Below are positions 22,963 through 33,333 of a stretch of DNA of 64,000 bases, one piece after another. The position numbers and the translations under genes are program-made. How positions within the stretch are numbered: the first letter of the stretch is position 1; the number at the start of each line of letters is the position of its first letter. Origin of the DNA: Leucosporidium creatinivorum (taxonomy: Eukaryota > Basidiomycota > Microbotryomycetes > Leucosporidiales > Leucosporidiaceae); NCBI GenBank assembly GCA_001600635.1, contig BCKL01000023.1, positions 1 to 64,000 of the forward strand. Reading direction: 5' to 3'. Below the pieces are notes generated by a model, which had not been told where the DNA came from, did not search any database, and saw nothing but the letters and a program-made list of their open reading frames with translations.

Positions 22963-25900
22963 CTGTTCAGCAGGAAGCACTCCTCCCTTCCCTCCCTCCC
23001 TCACTCGGCGTCGACTCCTCCAGCAGCTCCGCCGTGCAAACCAGTGACGCGGTCCTCGACGAGGTGGATCGACCAGACGTTGGGATCCTCCTTTTGCTTG
23101 ACCGAGACGCCCTTGATCTCTTTCTCGCCCTCCATCGCCTCGAGCTCGGCGAGCTTCTTCTCGTCGACGCGAGTCCTAAAAACCGACGTAGAGCTCGATC
23201 TTCTCGTCGCAGACTCCGCAGACGCTTCCACTCTTCTCGCCGTTGCTGATGGCGATTTTGTCGAGCTGCTGGAGGAGGCAGTCGTCGCAGGCGAGGTGGC
23301 CGCAGGGGCGGTAGACGGAGGAGGCCTTCTTGTCTGAGTGGGAGGTGCAGGGAGGAGGGTTGGCGGGATCGACGAGTTGGTGTAGAGGGGCGCGACCGGG
23401 CTTCTCGGCGGTGAGCGACTCGGCGAGGATGGCGTCGACCTCCGTGAGCGATTGGACGTTGGCGTCGAGCTCTCTGTCTTCGGCGGCTGGCGCTTCCGAG
23501 TAGTGGTTGAGCCAGGGGAGTTTGCGCTCCTCGTAGGTAGAAGGGCTGATCGGAGTGACGGTGCCAGTGAGGAGCTCGTACAGCTGTGCGGAGGCGCAAC
23601 GAGGTCAGCGCCGAGCGGGCGAGCACGAGAAGTGTAAAACTCACCGCCGAGTTGACGATGTAGATGAAGACACGATCAGTAGGCTCCTTGGAATAAAGTC
23701 GGATCGACTTGTAGTCCTTGACGATGTCCTGCGCAACCTTGCCGCCGCACGTCAGATCCGGCCTCTTTTTGAGCTCGCCGAGTCCGATGCAGCATGGGTA
23801 GAGACAGGTCTCGGAGTCGTGTCGTCTGGACCTGACCAAGCTGGTCAGCGTCCCTTGAAAGCACAGGATCTAGCCTACTCAGGCTCACCTCAAGACAAGG
23901 ACGAGGTGCAGCGTACTGCCGCTGACGACTCGAATCTCTGCCAAACGAAGGAGAGAGGTCAAGAGCTCGTCCGCTCGGGCAGCTGGCGGACAAGTGGCAC
24001 CCACCTCCAAGTATGCGATCGTCTGGGACGGCTTTTCCGAGAAAGATGAGGCGCTGCTGATGGGAAGGGATGCCCTCCTTGTCCTCGATGAGCTCCTTGA
24101 TGCGGGCGATGGTGTCGCTAGACGAGGCCTCGAGAGTGATAGTCTTCCCGGTAAGCGTCTTGACGAAGATCTGACCTTGCCATGGCGTGTACGCGAGGTG
24201 AGCCTGGTAAGCCGGCTTCAAAGTGAGACTGATGTCGACGCGCTCGGAGCCGGCCGAGAGAAGAGGCGCGAGCAGGACGTCGGAGCCGAGGGAAAGCCGA
24301 GAGTACCTGCAGAGGGAGGGAGATCGAATCAGTCGTTGGGCTGGTCTTCAAAGAGGAGCAGAGGCCGTAGCGGCAAAAGCAGCCTAGCATCTTACTTGAG
24401 GGACATTTCGAGCTCGCCCGAGAGGTGAAGCTCGTCGGGAGTCTTGAGGAGGTCGGCGGCGGCGACGGGGAACTTTTCACCCTCCAAAGGCTTCAGCTTG
24501 AAGACGACGTCGTATCGCTCGAGGCGCTCAAAGACGTCGATCTGGATCCTTCCGACCTCGGCGCTGCCAGCGAGCTGCTCTTCGACCGTGTAGCCCTTGC
24601 CGATGGGCGGGGCGACGAGCTGAGGGCGCAATCGGAAGACATTGATCAGCTCTGTGTTTCCTATAGAATGCTAGAACGAAATGAGCTCACTTGGCGGAGG
24701 ACACCAGGCTCGGTGCAGATGCCTTCCAGCCAGGAATTACCGGCGAGGTAATCCTGCTTCTCGGAGTCCACTTGAGCGGGCTCGGCGGCACGATGTAGTC
24801 CGGTGATCACGTTGACACCTGATTGGTGGCCGAAGACGATCAGCTAACTAGCCAGTCAGTGTCTCGACGCTCGGCGATTCGGAGCAAGCCTCTCACCTCC
24901 GACGTGAAGCTTGACAGCATTAGAGCCGGAGACATTCAGTCGAATCGCTTCGCACTGGGAGAGGGGTAAGATAACGCCGCCGCGAGAGGACATCGTCTCA
25001 GGGACGTTCCAACACTCCGAGATCGGCTTGAGAGGCAGAGTGCCGAGCGTCTGTATCAGATGCAGCGGGTTCAGCGTCGACTTGGAGCAATGCGATACTC
25101 TGAATCAGCTCACCCGAGGGATAGCGTGAGCCTCGCCATCCTCGGGAACCCTCAGCGTGCGGTGGAAGTCGACCGAGACGTCGCCGAGCTTGATTCCCCA
25201 CTTGCCGGCGGTGGCGACCGACACTCCCTCCTCGCGACGTCCCTTGAGTCCCTTCTTGGTGAGCCAGCTGTTGCAGTACTCGAGCAAGGTCGTGTTTCTA
25301 CGCAAAAGAGCCGGGTTAGCGAGCTTCAAGTTGCCGCTGCGCCGAGCGTAAGGTCAAGGGACGCCGTACTTGCTGATGCTGAGTCCTCCCGGCATGCGGT
25401 AGTCGTAGTTGGAAGTATTAGACTCCGATACGGTTACGTCGAGAGGCTCGACGACCAGGCGCGGATCGTGGACCTCCGTCCAGCAGCCTGCGACGATGCG
25501 AAGCGCGCGCTGTTAGCAGGTGCTGTGATGCATCGAACAAGGCTTCCTTCTGCTCACCGGAGCTCTTGATCTCGTCCAACAGGTCTCCAACAGTCGCCCC
25601 AGCTGCCATGGCGAACTCATGGCTCACTTCAGCGCCCGCATGCTCGGCAGCGTCTGCGGCGGATTCGAGCATGAAAGTCGCGCCAGGAGGAGGAGCAGCC
25701 CTCAGACCATGCACGAGCACTTTGACAGTACCAGCTTCGACCATCTTGAGCTGCGCGAGAAGCGAGAGAAGCCGAAACGAGTGAGCGGAAGGAGCGAGAG
25801 CTGCACTTCGCGGTCGCGCGTCCAAGAGATCAAAATCGAAGGACCGAGCTTGCTCTCTCGAATTGTTACAGAGGGCAAGGGTAGCAAAACAAAGCAAGCT

Positions 25901-26045
25901 ATCACACCACAGAAGCTATACAGCCCCTTCTCAGGCTCTCACGCGCCGATCTCCTTCCTCAAGCCTTCGCCGAAAGCTCGACTCCTCGCCGCCAGCTGCT
26001 GCATCTTCCCAGTCACGCCCTTGAGCTTGAGGACCTCGTCGCGAG
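22963..26045 (-). repeat. Inverted duplication, arm B
   Basis: Reverse-orientation partner of arm A (11268-14295). It contains ubiquitin-RING copy B, its flanks, and the last exon of the SYCP2-like gene. The 8.7-kb spacer between the arms carries eEF3 and eRF3. Confidence 0.85.
23176..25744 (-). CDS. Ubiquitin-RING single-chain protein, copy B
   Basis: Probable E3-like protein, function unproven. Spliced like copy A. Modules in order: IKVLVHGL-type N-terminus (here [10 protein letters not shown]), a conserved domain with [19 protein letters not shown] and [18 protein letters not shown], a ubiquitin domain ([50 protein letters not shown]), then a RING-like finger (PPCTSHS...[12 protein letters not shown]...VCGVCDEKI). 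In contrast to copy A, the C-terminal Gly-Gly of ubiquitin is missing (VLVLR is followed by SRR) and about 30 extra residues with several Cys follow. One extra T in GGTTTTTAGG relative to copy A creates a stop at 23176, removing about 58 C-terminal residues that are still well conserved in the DNA down to 23001. The ubiquitin and RING remain in frame. Confidence 0.7.
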
Positions 26046-29000
26046 TAGCTGAAGACAGCGCAGTGCTGCGGTAGCGAGTGGGAGAGAGAGGTCAGCGGAG
26101 AGCGAAAGAAGCGCCGAGCCGAGCTCCCCAAATCTCGGCCGAGAGGCGAGGGCTGAAGGGAGGGTCCCGTCGACGCGTAGCATCGGAGAAGCTCGGAGGA
26201 GCGTCTGAATCACCTGTTCTGATGGAGCTGCATGCCGAGCCTGTACGCCTTGTCGCCGATCCTTCTCTTGCTGTCGCCGAACTTGCCGTTGGCCTTGACT
26301 CGACCTTGCTGGAAGTTGTCGAGCACGATCTACAGGCGAGGGAAGAGTCAGTGTGATGGATCGCAGGAACACGTGCGCGACTGCTCACCGCCGACAGCGC
26401 CATGAGAGTGCGGCCGATCTCGTCGTGAGCCTTTTGGTCGCGCTGAGCGACGACGGACTCCTCGGCGCCCTGCATACCCTGCTGCTCCTCGCCCCTCTTC
26501 TTCTTCCTCCTCGCGTCCCCGTCCAGCTTTCGACTATCCTTCCTCCTTGCCCTCGCCTCTCCGCCGCCCACACTCTTCTCCTTCTTCCCCGCCGGCTTGC
26601 TCTTCTTCGCCTTCGACGGCGCTGCTTCGGCGTGTCCGAACGCGATGCGCTTGCGAAGCGAGCCTAGAGGCGATTGAAGCGGCTGAGGCTGCTCGTTGTC
26701 ATCGACGTCGGCGCGAGGCGAGGAGACGACGAGCCTCGGCGAGGCTTTGAGCGCGTTGCGGTGGCGAGAGGGCGAGGTGATGCCGGGAAGTGAATGATAT
26801 TCGAGGTCGGGGTTGTTCTGTATCGTATAACAGACTGTCAACCCTCTTGCTAACGCTCCGAATTCTCCTCGCTCATCGCGAAAGGCAGATGCTCACCTCT
26901 CCGCCCGATTCCTCCCCTTCCTCCTCCGCACCATACTTCTGCAGCCTCTCCAATAGCTTCCTAACCGCCTTCTTCGGCCTCCCCTCCATCATCTGACTCA
27001 GCATCTCTCCGATCTCCTCATCCTCTTCCTCCTCATCCTCCTCGACCTCGACCTCGGCGCCAGCGCCCTCGCGGTCGACATCCATCTTCTCCTGGCCCCA
27101 CTGCGGCTCTTCTACAGCAGCTTCGTACCCACTGTCGTCGGCGGCGCGCGAGAAGAGCTGGCGGTAAGGCGAGGGTTTGGCGGGAGAGCGGTGAGGAGAG
27201 CGAGCGCCGAGGTTGCGAGAGGGCGAGAGGAAGGAGGTGGCGGTCGAGAGGCGCTTCGTCGAGGGGCTGTGGAAGTTGTGCGATAAGTCAGCTCCCACTG
27301 CCTCCCGGCGACGACCATAAGTCGACTCACGACGTCTGCTGAAATACGACCGACTTGCTGTTCCTTCCTCCCTGCTCCGATCCGTGACCCTCACCCTCCT
27401 CGCCCACCTTCTGCTTCTTCCTACCCTCGTTCCCCACCCTACTTCCATCTCCAACTCCCGCTTCTGCAGCGCCTCCCTCATGACCTCCCGCCTTCCTCTT
27501 CAGCGCTCGACCTCCCTCTGCCTCTCCTCCAACGACAACGGCTACATCCTCTCCCGTTCCTCCTCCTCCCTGCTCCTTCGACTTCCTCTTGGGCGCAGCG
27601 GAAGTCCTGGGAAGGGGAACAGCGACATGGGAGAAGCGCAGTTTGCCGGGAGGAGGAGCGGAGGGGCGCTCGGCGGGGGGAGCAGCGGCGAGAGGAACGG
27701 CAACGGGTTTGGCGAGCTTCGAGGGCTGTTGAGGAGGGGGCGCAGCAACGGAGACAGGGACAGGCTTAGTCGGAGCCTGGAGCTTGACCTCCTTGCTCTT
27801 CTTCGACTCGGTAGACTGAGGTTTCGAGGTCGTCCCCTTCGCGACTGACGCAACGGTCGCCTTGCTCTTGCTCTTATTGGCTGCAGCGGGAGGTTTGTGG
27901 GTAGCGTTGCCCTCCGAGTCCGCTTTATTGCCGGCGGGAGCGACGGAAGGCGTCTTCTTGGGCGTAGGGAGCGACGCGCGCTGCTCGGCGAGGGCGGTGA
28001 AGGCGACGGAGGACTCCCAGAGCTACGGCGGGTCGCGAAGTGGGTCAGTATTCAATCTCTGCAGCGGGCAGTGAAGATTTGCTCACCAGCTCCCGCGCGT
28101 CCAGGATCTCAGCGAGCTTGGGGCCATCCTCGGTGCGCATGGTGAAGGAGATGTGGTGCTCCTTGTCCCTGGCGCTGAGGTCGACGGGCTTCGAGTTGAG
28201 GGTAGGAGGATGAAACGATACGATGCGAACCGAGAGGGCGTCTATTCGAGCGCATCCGTCAGCTCTCGGCGCTGACCGCGAGGCTCGAGCACTCACCTCC
28301 CGCCTGTTCAATCAGGACGCTCTCCACGCTCTCCAACTCCAGCTCCAAATCCTCTTGCACCGCATCATCCTCCCCAATCTCGCGAGTAGTGGTAGCCGTG
28401 AAGCTGACTCTGTCGAACGAGACGGATTGGTCGTAGCTCGCCGAGCGGGGAGCGGAGTTGTTCTCGTTGAAGGGGGTGGAGTTGGCGGTGAGGGTGAGAG
28501 CGTGGATGTTTTGGTAGCTGTTAGGTAAGCCGGGAGGGTCAGCGAGAGCTTGAGGAACGGCGAGCGAAGGACGCACCGAGTCAGATCGCGAGCGCCGAGG
28601 AGGACGAGGATCTCTGCGGCGTCCTGTGAGCGAGTAGGAGCAGCGTTAGCTCTCACGTAGAGACGTCTGTGAGAGCCACAGTCACATACATCGAGATACG
28701 TGGCCTTCTTGACCCCCCTCCACCTCCTTCTAATCGTCGCCTCCTGCTCCCCCTCTCCCAGCGCCTCCCAAAGCTTCTCATCCCACACTTCCTTCCCCTC
28801 CTTCCCCGTCACCGCATCCCTCAACCTCCACCCCAACTCCAACGCCCTCTCCGTCAACCCATAATCCGCACTATCCGCGAGGATCCGGCCGAGCCCTTCG
28901 GCGCCGAGGAGGGAGGGAGTGAGGAGCCGGGCCTTGTTGGAGGGGTGGTGGGAGATGGAGTAGTCGATTATGTCGAGGACCTGTGGGAGGTGAGGGAAGG

Positions 29001-29829
29001 GTCAGCGCGGGAGGGGAAAGGAGCAGAAAGGGGCAGTAGAGCTCACCTTGCGCTTGAGAGCCATCCTCAAGTTCTTCGGCGAGAGGAGCGCGACGAGAGG
29101 GCCGAAGCAGTGCTCTCCCACGAGGTCGCGGTCTGTAGGTTCAGTCTCAACTTAGATCTCCCCTCTTCCACTGAAACGCGACCCCTCCCTGAAGCAGAGC
29201 AGAGCCCACAGCCGAACAACTCACCCTCCTTACTGATCTTCTCCTCCCTATCCGAGTCGTCCACATATCCCTGCCAGTTCCATCTCTCGCGTCAGTTCTC
29301 ACCTTCCTCTCTCCCTACTCCCTCAAAAAGCTCACCTTAATCCCCTTCATCACCCCCTCCAAACTCCTCTCGACCGCCTCTCCCGCCCGATCCGCTCCCT
29401 TCCTGAACCTGCCCCTTTCCCTACTATTCTCCTTGGCGTGAAGGAAGGGCAAGCGTTCGGTAGTAGTGTGCGTTAGGAGGGCGCCGAGCAGGGGAAGAAG
29501 AGGGGCGGGCAAGATGAGGAGCAGGGAGGTGAGAGAGGCGGGGAGGGAGGGGGAGAGGGAGTCGAGGGTGGGGTGGCGGAGCTCCTGTGTGTGTGTGGTG
29601 GGAGTGTAGGGAGTGTAGGGAGGGAGGGAGGTTTGAGTTCAGCGAGAAGATCTGACGCGACGCGCGCTACAGAGCGAGAAGAGCTGCGACGAGAGCGAGA
29701 GGACCCCACCCCAGCGGTAAGAGCTTGGACGAGCTGTACGACAGTCTCGACCGGTTCTTGTAGCTCTGTATGACTTGCTGCTGCTGTAGTGAAAGTAGCG
29801 AGTAACGAGCTGAGGTCGGCAGCCGCCAT
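25939..29829 (-). CDS. SYCP2/Red1-like meiotic chromosome axis protein (tentative)
   Basis: About 13 exons reading leftward from ATG at 29829 to TGA at 25939. The N-terminal third is helical and ARM-like, with LVGEHCFGPLVALLSP and GRILADSADYGLTERALELG, close in pattern to ERILDAGDYELQVGIVEAL in human SYCP2. Next comes a beta-rich, PH-like part (ALSVRIVSFHPP, HHISFTMRTEDG), then a long basic disordered region rich in Lys, Pro and Ala, an acidic run (VEVEEDEEEEDEEIGEML), and a C-terminal alpha-helical segment (IVLDNFQQGRVKANGKFGDS, LGMQLHQN). ARM plus PH-like plus disordered plus C-terminal coiled coil is the SYCP2/Red1/Rec10 plan. This is inference from short pattern matches; a different nuclear scaffold is possible. 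Its last exon lies inside inverted repeat arm B and was copied to arm A. Confidence 0.5.
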
Positions 29830-30168
29830 CTCGACGCGTCGAGCGAGTGGTAGAAGGAAGAGAGAGCGGAGCGCTCCAGCTCGCTCTTGGCTGAGTCGTC
29901 TCGCTTCTCGCTGGTCACCTACTCACAAAACGAAATCGCGATAACGTTCAGTGAATTATTAGACCTCGTGCTAAGTGCAAGAGGCGAGGGAGAGAACGAC
30001 TACCATGAAACTAGGCAGGAGAGAGGAGAAGGGGGGGGGGGGGGGTTTGAGCTCGGCGACTTGCTGCCTCAGTACGGGCGCACGCGCGAGCTGCAATCTC
30101 TATCTATGTGGGAGGTACTCCTATCCATCCTTCTCCTCCGCGCTTGGAAGAGAGAGAGAGCCGGTCGG
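29830..30168. other. Intergenic region with a G15 run
   Basis: Promoter side of the SYCP2-like gene and 3' flank of SCS7. Contains a run of 15 G at 30031-30045. No gene seen. Confidence 0.5.
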
Positions 30169-31385
30169 TTACTGAACCGCCTTCTTCACTTTGGGAGCCG
30201 AGACGAACTCGGTGTCTTTGTTCCGGCGAGGGATTGGAGATGGAAGGTCAGCTCTCGCGTTCATCGACCGACCCTGTCTCGTGCTGCTCCTCGCACACCA
30301 ATCTATCGACCAGCGCAAAGGAAACCTCGGACTCGGACTCACCGAACACCCAATCCCAAACGGGGCTCGTCACTCCAAAGCCAAGGTTCGGCTCCTTGTA
30401 GTGGTGCTCCATATGGTACGACTTCTGACTCTTGAGGAACCCGGGCAAGCTCGCGTGGTGGAAGAAGTACTATTGATCGTCGAGCCACTCGGGGTCAGCT
30501 TCACTTTTCCTTCTGCCTCCTCCCAGCTCCTCGTCTCAGGGTAAGGGTGAAAGAGGTAGGCAGGAGAGACAACAACGCACATGTGCCAAATCGTAAGCAA
30601 CGTAGAAGGCGAAGGCTCCTGCGATGATGCCGTTGGCGATGAAGGGAGGGAAGAGGAGATGTCCGAGCTTGGTGAAGGGCGCTTGGAGGGCGGTGAAGAG
30701 GATGGGGGGCATGACGAGGCGGAGGCCGTCCATCTGTTTAATCGCACATACCAATCAGCATCAGAACGAAAGAGAAGGAAAGGGAGAGAGGGACGAACCG
30801 GCAGGTAGTGGTGGATGCCGTGTAGGAGGAAATGGAGCATGAGGAAGAAGGGCCGGTCGGGGAGGGCCTCCTCAATGTGGAAGACGAAGCGGTGCATCGT
30901 GTACTCGAGGAGCTGTCGTCGAGCGAAGCGAGGCGAGGCGAGGAGGGGGGGAACCGAGCGGCGAGGGGAGGGGGAACCGAGCGGCGAGGGGAGGGGAGGG
31001 GAGGGAAAGGGCGAGAGGGGTCGTCAGCCGTCCGTCTCTGCAGCTCTCGAGGAAAAGAAAGAAGAAGAAAAAAAGCCAGCAACTGACCGTCCAAATAAAG
31101 TTGCCCAAAAGAAAGCAAGCCCCCGTCCTGCCCCAAGCCGTGCCCCACTCTGTTCCCTTCTCCAACTGCTGACTAATCGAAAGGGAGAGGATGTACAAGG
31201 TGATGGGTACCCAAATGAGGGGTACCACGTACCAGGGGGTACGTGTGAACATTTCGAGGTAGGAGGGGCCGAAGAGACGGGCTGGGTGTGGGAGGTGACT
31301 GTCAACGCCGAGCAGAGCAGGTCAGCTCGGTCGGGCTCTGGTTCATTGGGGCGTCGGCTCGGCGGGCGCGGAAAGGGGTGGGGGT

Positions 31386-31480
<95 letters not shown>

Positions 31481-32132
31481 GGGAGAAGGAAAGGAGCAAA
31501 GAGAGAGAGAGGAACAACGTACCGCGGCTGATGCACCTGCTGCAAATAAAAGCTCTTGCTGAAGTCGGAATTCCACATCTGCATGACCAACGGCCTATCC
31601 AAATCGAGAAACTGATTTCTCTCCCAATCATCTCCATTATCCGTATCCTGGGGCTTGAAATGGTCGGTGAAGACGAAATTGACGTTGGTGATCCTCTCCT
31701 CTGCGCCGACAACGCCGACTTGATACTCTTGCAGGAGGGAGAAGGCCGAATCGCTGTGGCTGTGCTCCAGTGGGTCCGACATGATGGTGGTGATATCTCG
31801 TCCAGCGTACTGCGTGATCAACTCGTCGCCTCCAGGATGGTCGTTGACGAAGGAGGTGACCTGTTGGAAGCAGCGCAGCGAAGCGAAGCGAAGCGAGGAA
31901 GGGGCGGTTCAAAACAACAGTCAGCGGCCTGCTTGTAGGCGGATAGGATATCGGGGCTTAGCGGGAGGGCGCAAAGGACAGCTGAGCTTACATTGTAGAC
32001 CTTATTATCATGCACGACGTAGCAATCGGCTGATGAGCTGTGGCGCCGCACGTCGTCCAAGGTCATTTGGCGTTGTCGCTTGAGTGTTGTCGACTTGGCG
32101 GCGGAGGTCTTCAAAGCTGTAGTCGAAGACAT
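30169..32132 (-). CDS. SCS7: Sphingolipid fatty acid 2-hydroxylase with cytochrome b5 domain
   Basis: ER di-iron enzyme that 2-hydroxylates the very long chain fatty acid of ceramide. The N-terminal cytochrome b5 domain has DNKVYN and the haem-binding FVNDHPGGDELI. After a linker, the hydroxylase domain shows two pairs of hydrophobic segments and the His clusters EYTMHRFVFH, HFLLHGIHHYLP, YFFHHAS and YHMEHHYKEPNLGFGVTSP, all present. The C-terminal exon (30169 onward) encodes a Lys-containing tail (APKVKKAVQ). Introns are GT-AG with GCTGAC branch sites; the one between QQVHQP and HLPHPARLFGPSYLEMF holds a 94-nt G/C homopolymer. Stop TAA at 30169-30171; start ATG at 32132. Confidence 0.93.
30930..31020 (+). 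repeat. G-rich repeats in an SCS7 intron
   Basis: GGCGA repeats followed by two copies of GGGGAACCGAGCGGCGAGGG and a GGGGA run, within the intron that precedes the LLEYTMHR exon. Potential G-quadruplex DNA. Confidence 0.75.
31386..31479 (+). repeat. 94-nt uninterrupted G homopolymer in an SCS7 intron
   Basis: Positions 31386-31479 are all G on the + strand (C on the transcribed sense strand), preceded by GGGGTGGGGT. It lies inside an SCS7 intron, between its donor and its branch site. Length may be inexact because homopolymers are sequenced poorly. Confidence 0.95.
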
Positions 32133-32568
32133 CGTGTCTGCTTGCTGCTTGCTTGCACGAGAGAAGCGGGCAGGGAGGGAGGCGGGAGGAAGCAGAGAGC
32201 GCGGATCGCAGGAAGCGAGAGGGAGAGAAGTCGAGCTTCGCCTGGCTCACAAAGGCCGAGCCCGGCCTCCTTAACGCCTCAAGATTCGCTCGGTCGTGCA
32301 AAAGTAACTGCTGCTAGATAGCTATGTACATGTTACAGCTCTCTGCACTCCTCCACGTCCTTCCTCGACCGAGACGAGACGCGCCCGCTCGGACCTTCGC
32401 AAGAGGCCTTTGCGAATCGAAGGCCGAGTCGTGTTCTGCAGTAGAATACGAGGTAAGTACGCTATTCGAAAGCTGCGAGCTGGGAAGAGCATCCGAAACT
32501 CACGACACACCTCGATACACTCGATCAACTCCTCTCCCCTCCTTCTCCTTCTCGGCGCTCCTCCCTCC
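32133..32568. other. Intergenic region between SCS7 and tubulin cofactor A
   Basis: About 435 bp with the SCS7 promoter on the left side and TBCA 3' flank on the right. No gene recognised. Confidence 0.5.
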
Positions 32569-33099
32569 TCAAGCCGAAACGCTCTTCAACGCCTTCTGCG
32601 CCTTCTCCAACTCCTCTGAGCCGTCCAGGTCCTCTTCCAGCGCGTCCTGTATCATCAAGGAGGGTCAGCTGTACCCCAGCACCCAGACATCGGGAGAGAG
32701 AACGAACGACCAGATCCTCCAACTCCTGGACCGCTTTAGCCAATCGTTTCTCCGAGTCGGGGATCATTTGTGCTGAATCGGCTTGGACTCGGCGCTGTTG
32801 TATTACAGGGAGGGGGTCAGCTGCAGCTGAGAGAGCAGCGAGAGAGGGAGAGAGATTGGACGGACCTGCTGCCTAACTTCATAGACGTCTTGGCCATCTT
32901 GTTCCATCTTATCTGCTCGTTGAGTGAGGAGAGTGACTTCGTCCTTGTAGCTTTGGACTTCTTTGACGAGCCTTGTTGAGCGCGGGAGAGCGGTCAGCGA
33001 GAGAGAGAGAGAGGGGCAGAGAGAGAATAGACACCTGTTGACTACGCCAGTTTTAATTACTAGTTGACGAGTATCTGTTTGCTGCTTTGCTGAGGCCAT
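32569..33099 (-). CDS. Tubulin-binding cofactor A
   Basis: Small cytosolic chaperone (yeast Rbl2, human TBCA) that holds beta-tubulin during folding. Four exons, about 110 aa, a single three-helix bundle. Exon 1 ends QLVIKTGVVNR and exon 2 begins LVKEVQSYKDEV, matching IKIKTGVVKRLVKEKVMY in human TBCA; exon 2 continues DVYEVRQQ (human YDIKKQ) and exon 3 has QMIPDSEKRLAKAVQEL (human MMIPDCQRRLEAAYLDL). The C-terminus, EELEKAQKALKSVSA, matches the human EEAEEYKEARLVLDSVK. Divergent from the UBL3-like gene across 234 bp. Confidence 0.9.
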
Positions 33100-33333
33100 T
33101 CGGGTTGTAGTTTAGTTTGAGTTCAAGCAGATGAGGACAGAGCCAAGAGCGAGAACGAGCTGCTTTCTCACGCCCAAGTCGGACTCGCGGCAGCTCGCGG
33201 GTTGAGCTCCTACCACATTCTCACCTCGTCTCCCGTTCTATCGACCTACGACTCCAATCCCCCTGCAGCTGTAGCTCATCACCTCTCCTCTCCTCCCTTC
33301 TGTTCCCCTCCTCTCTTCCCCCACACCAGAGAG
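33100..33333. promoter_or_regulatory. Divergent promoter, TBCA and UBL3-like gene
   Basis: 234 bp between divergent start codons. The right half is pyrimidine-rich (5' UTR of the UBL3-like gene). Confidence 0.5.

Noticed and set aside
23380-23420. An additional frame change in copy B around [12 protein letters not shown]
   Set aside because: On careful alignment both copies have the same length here; an initial misreading of the codon phase caused the apparent shift.
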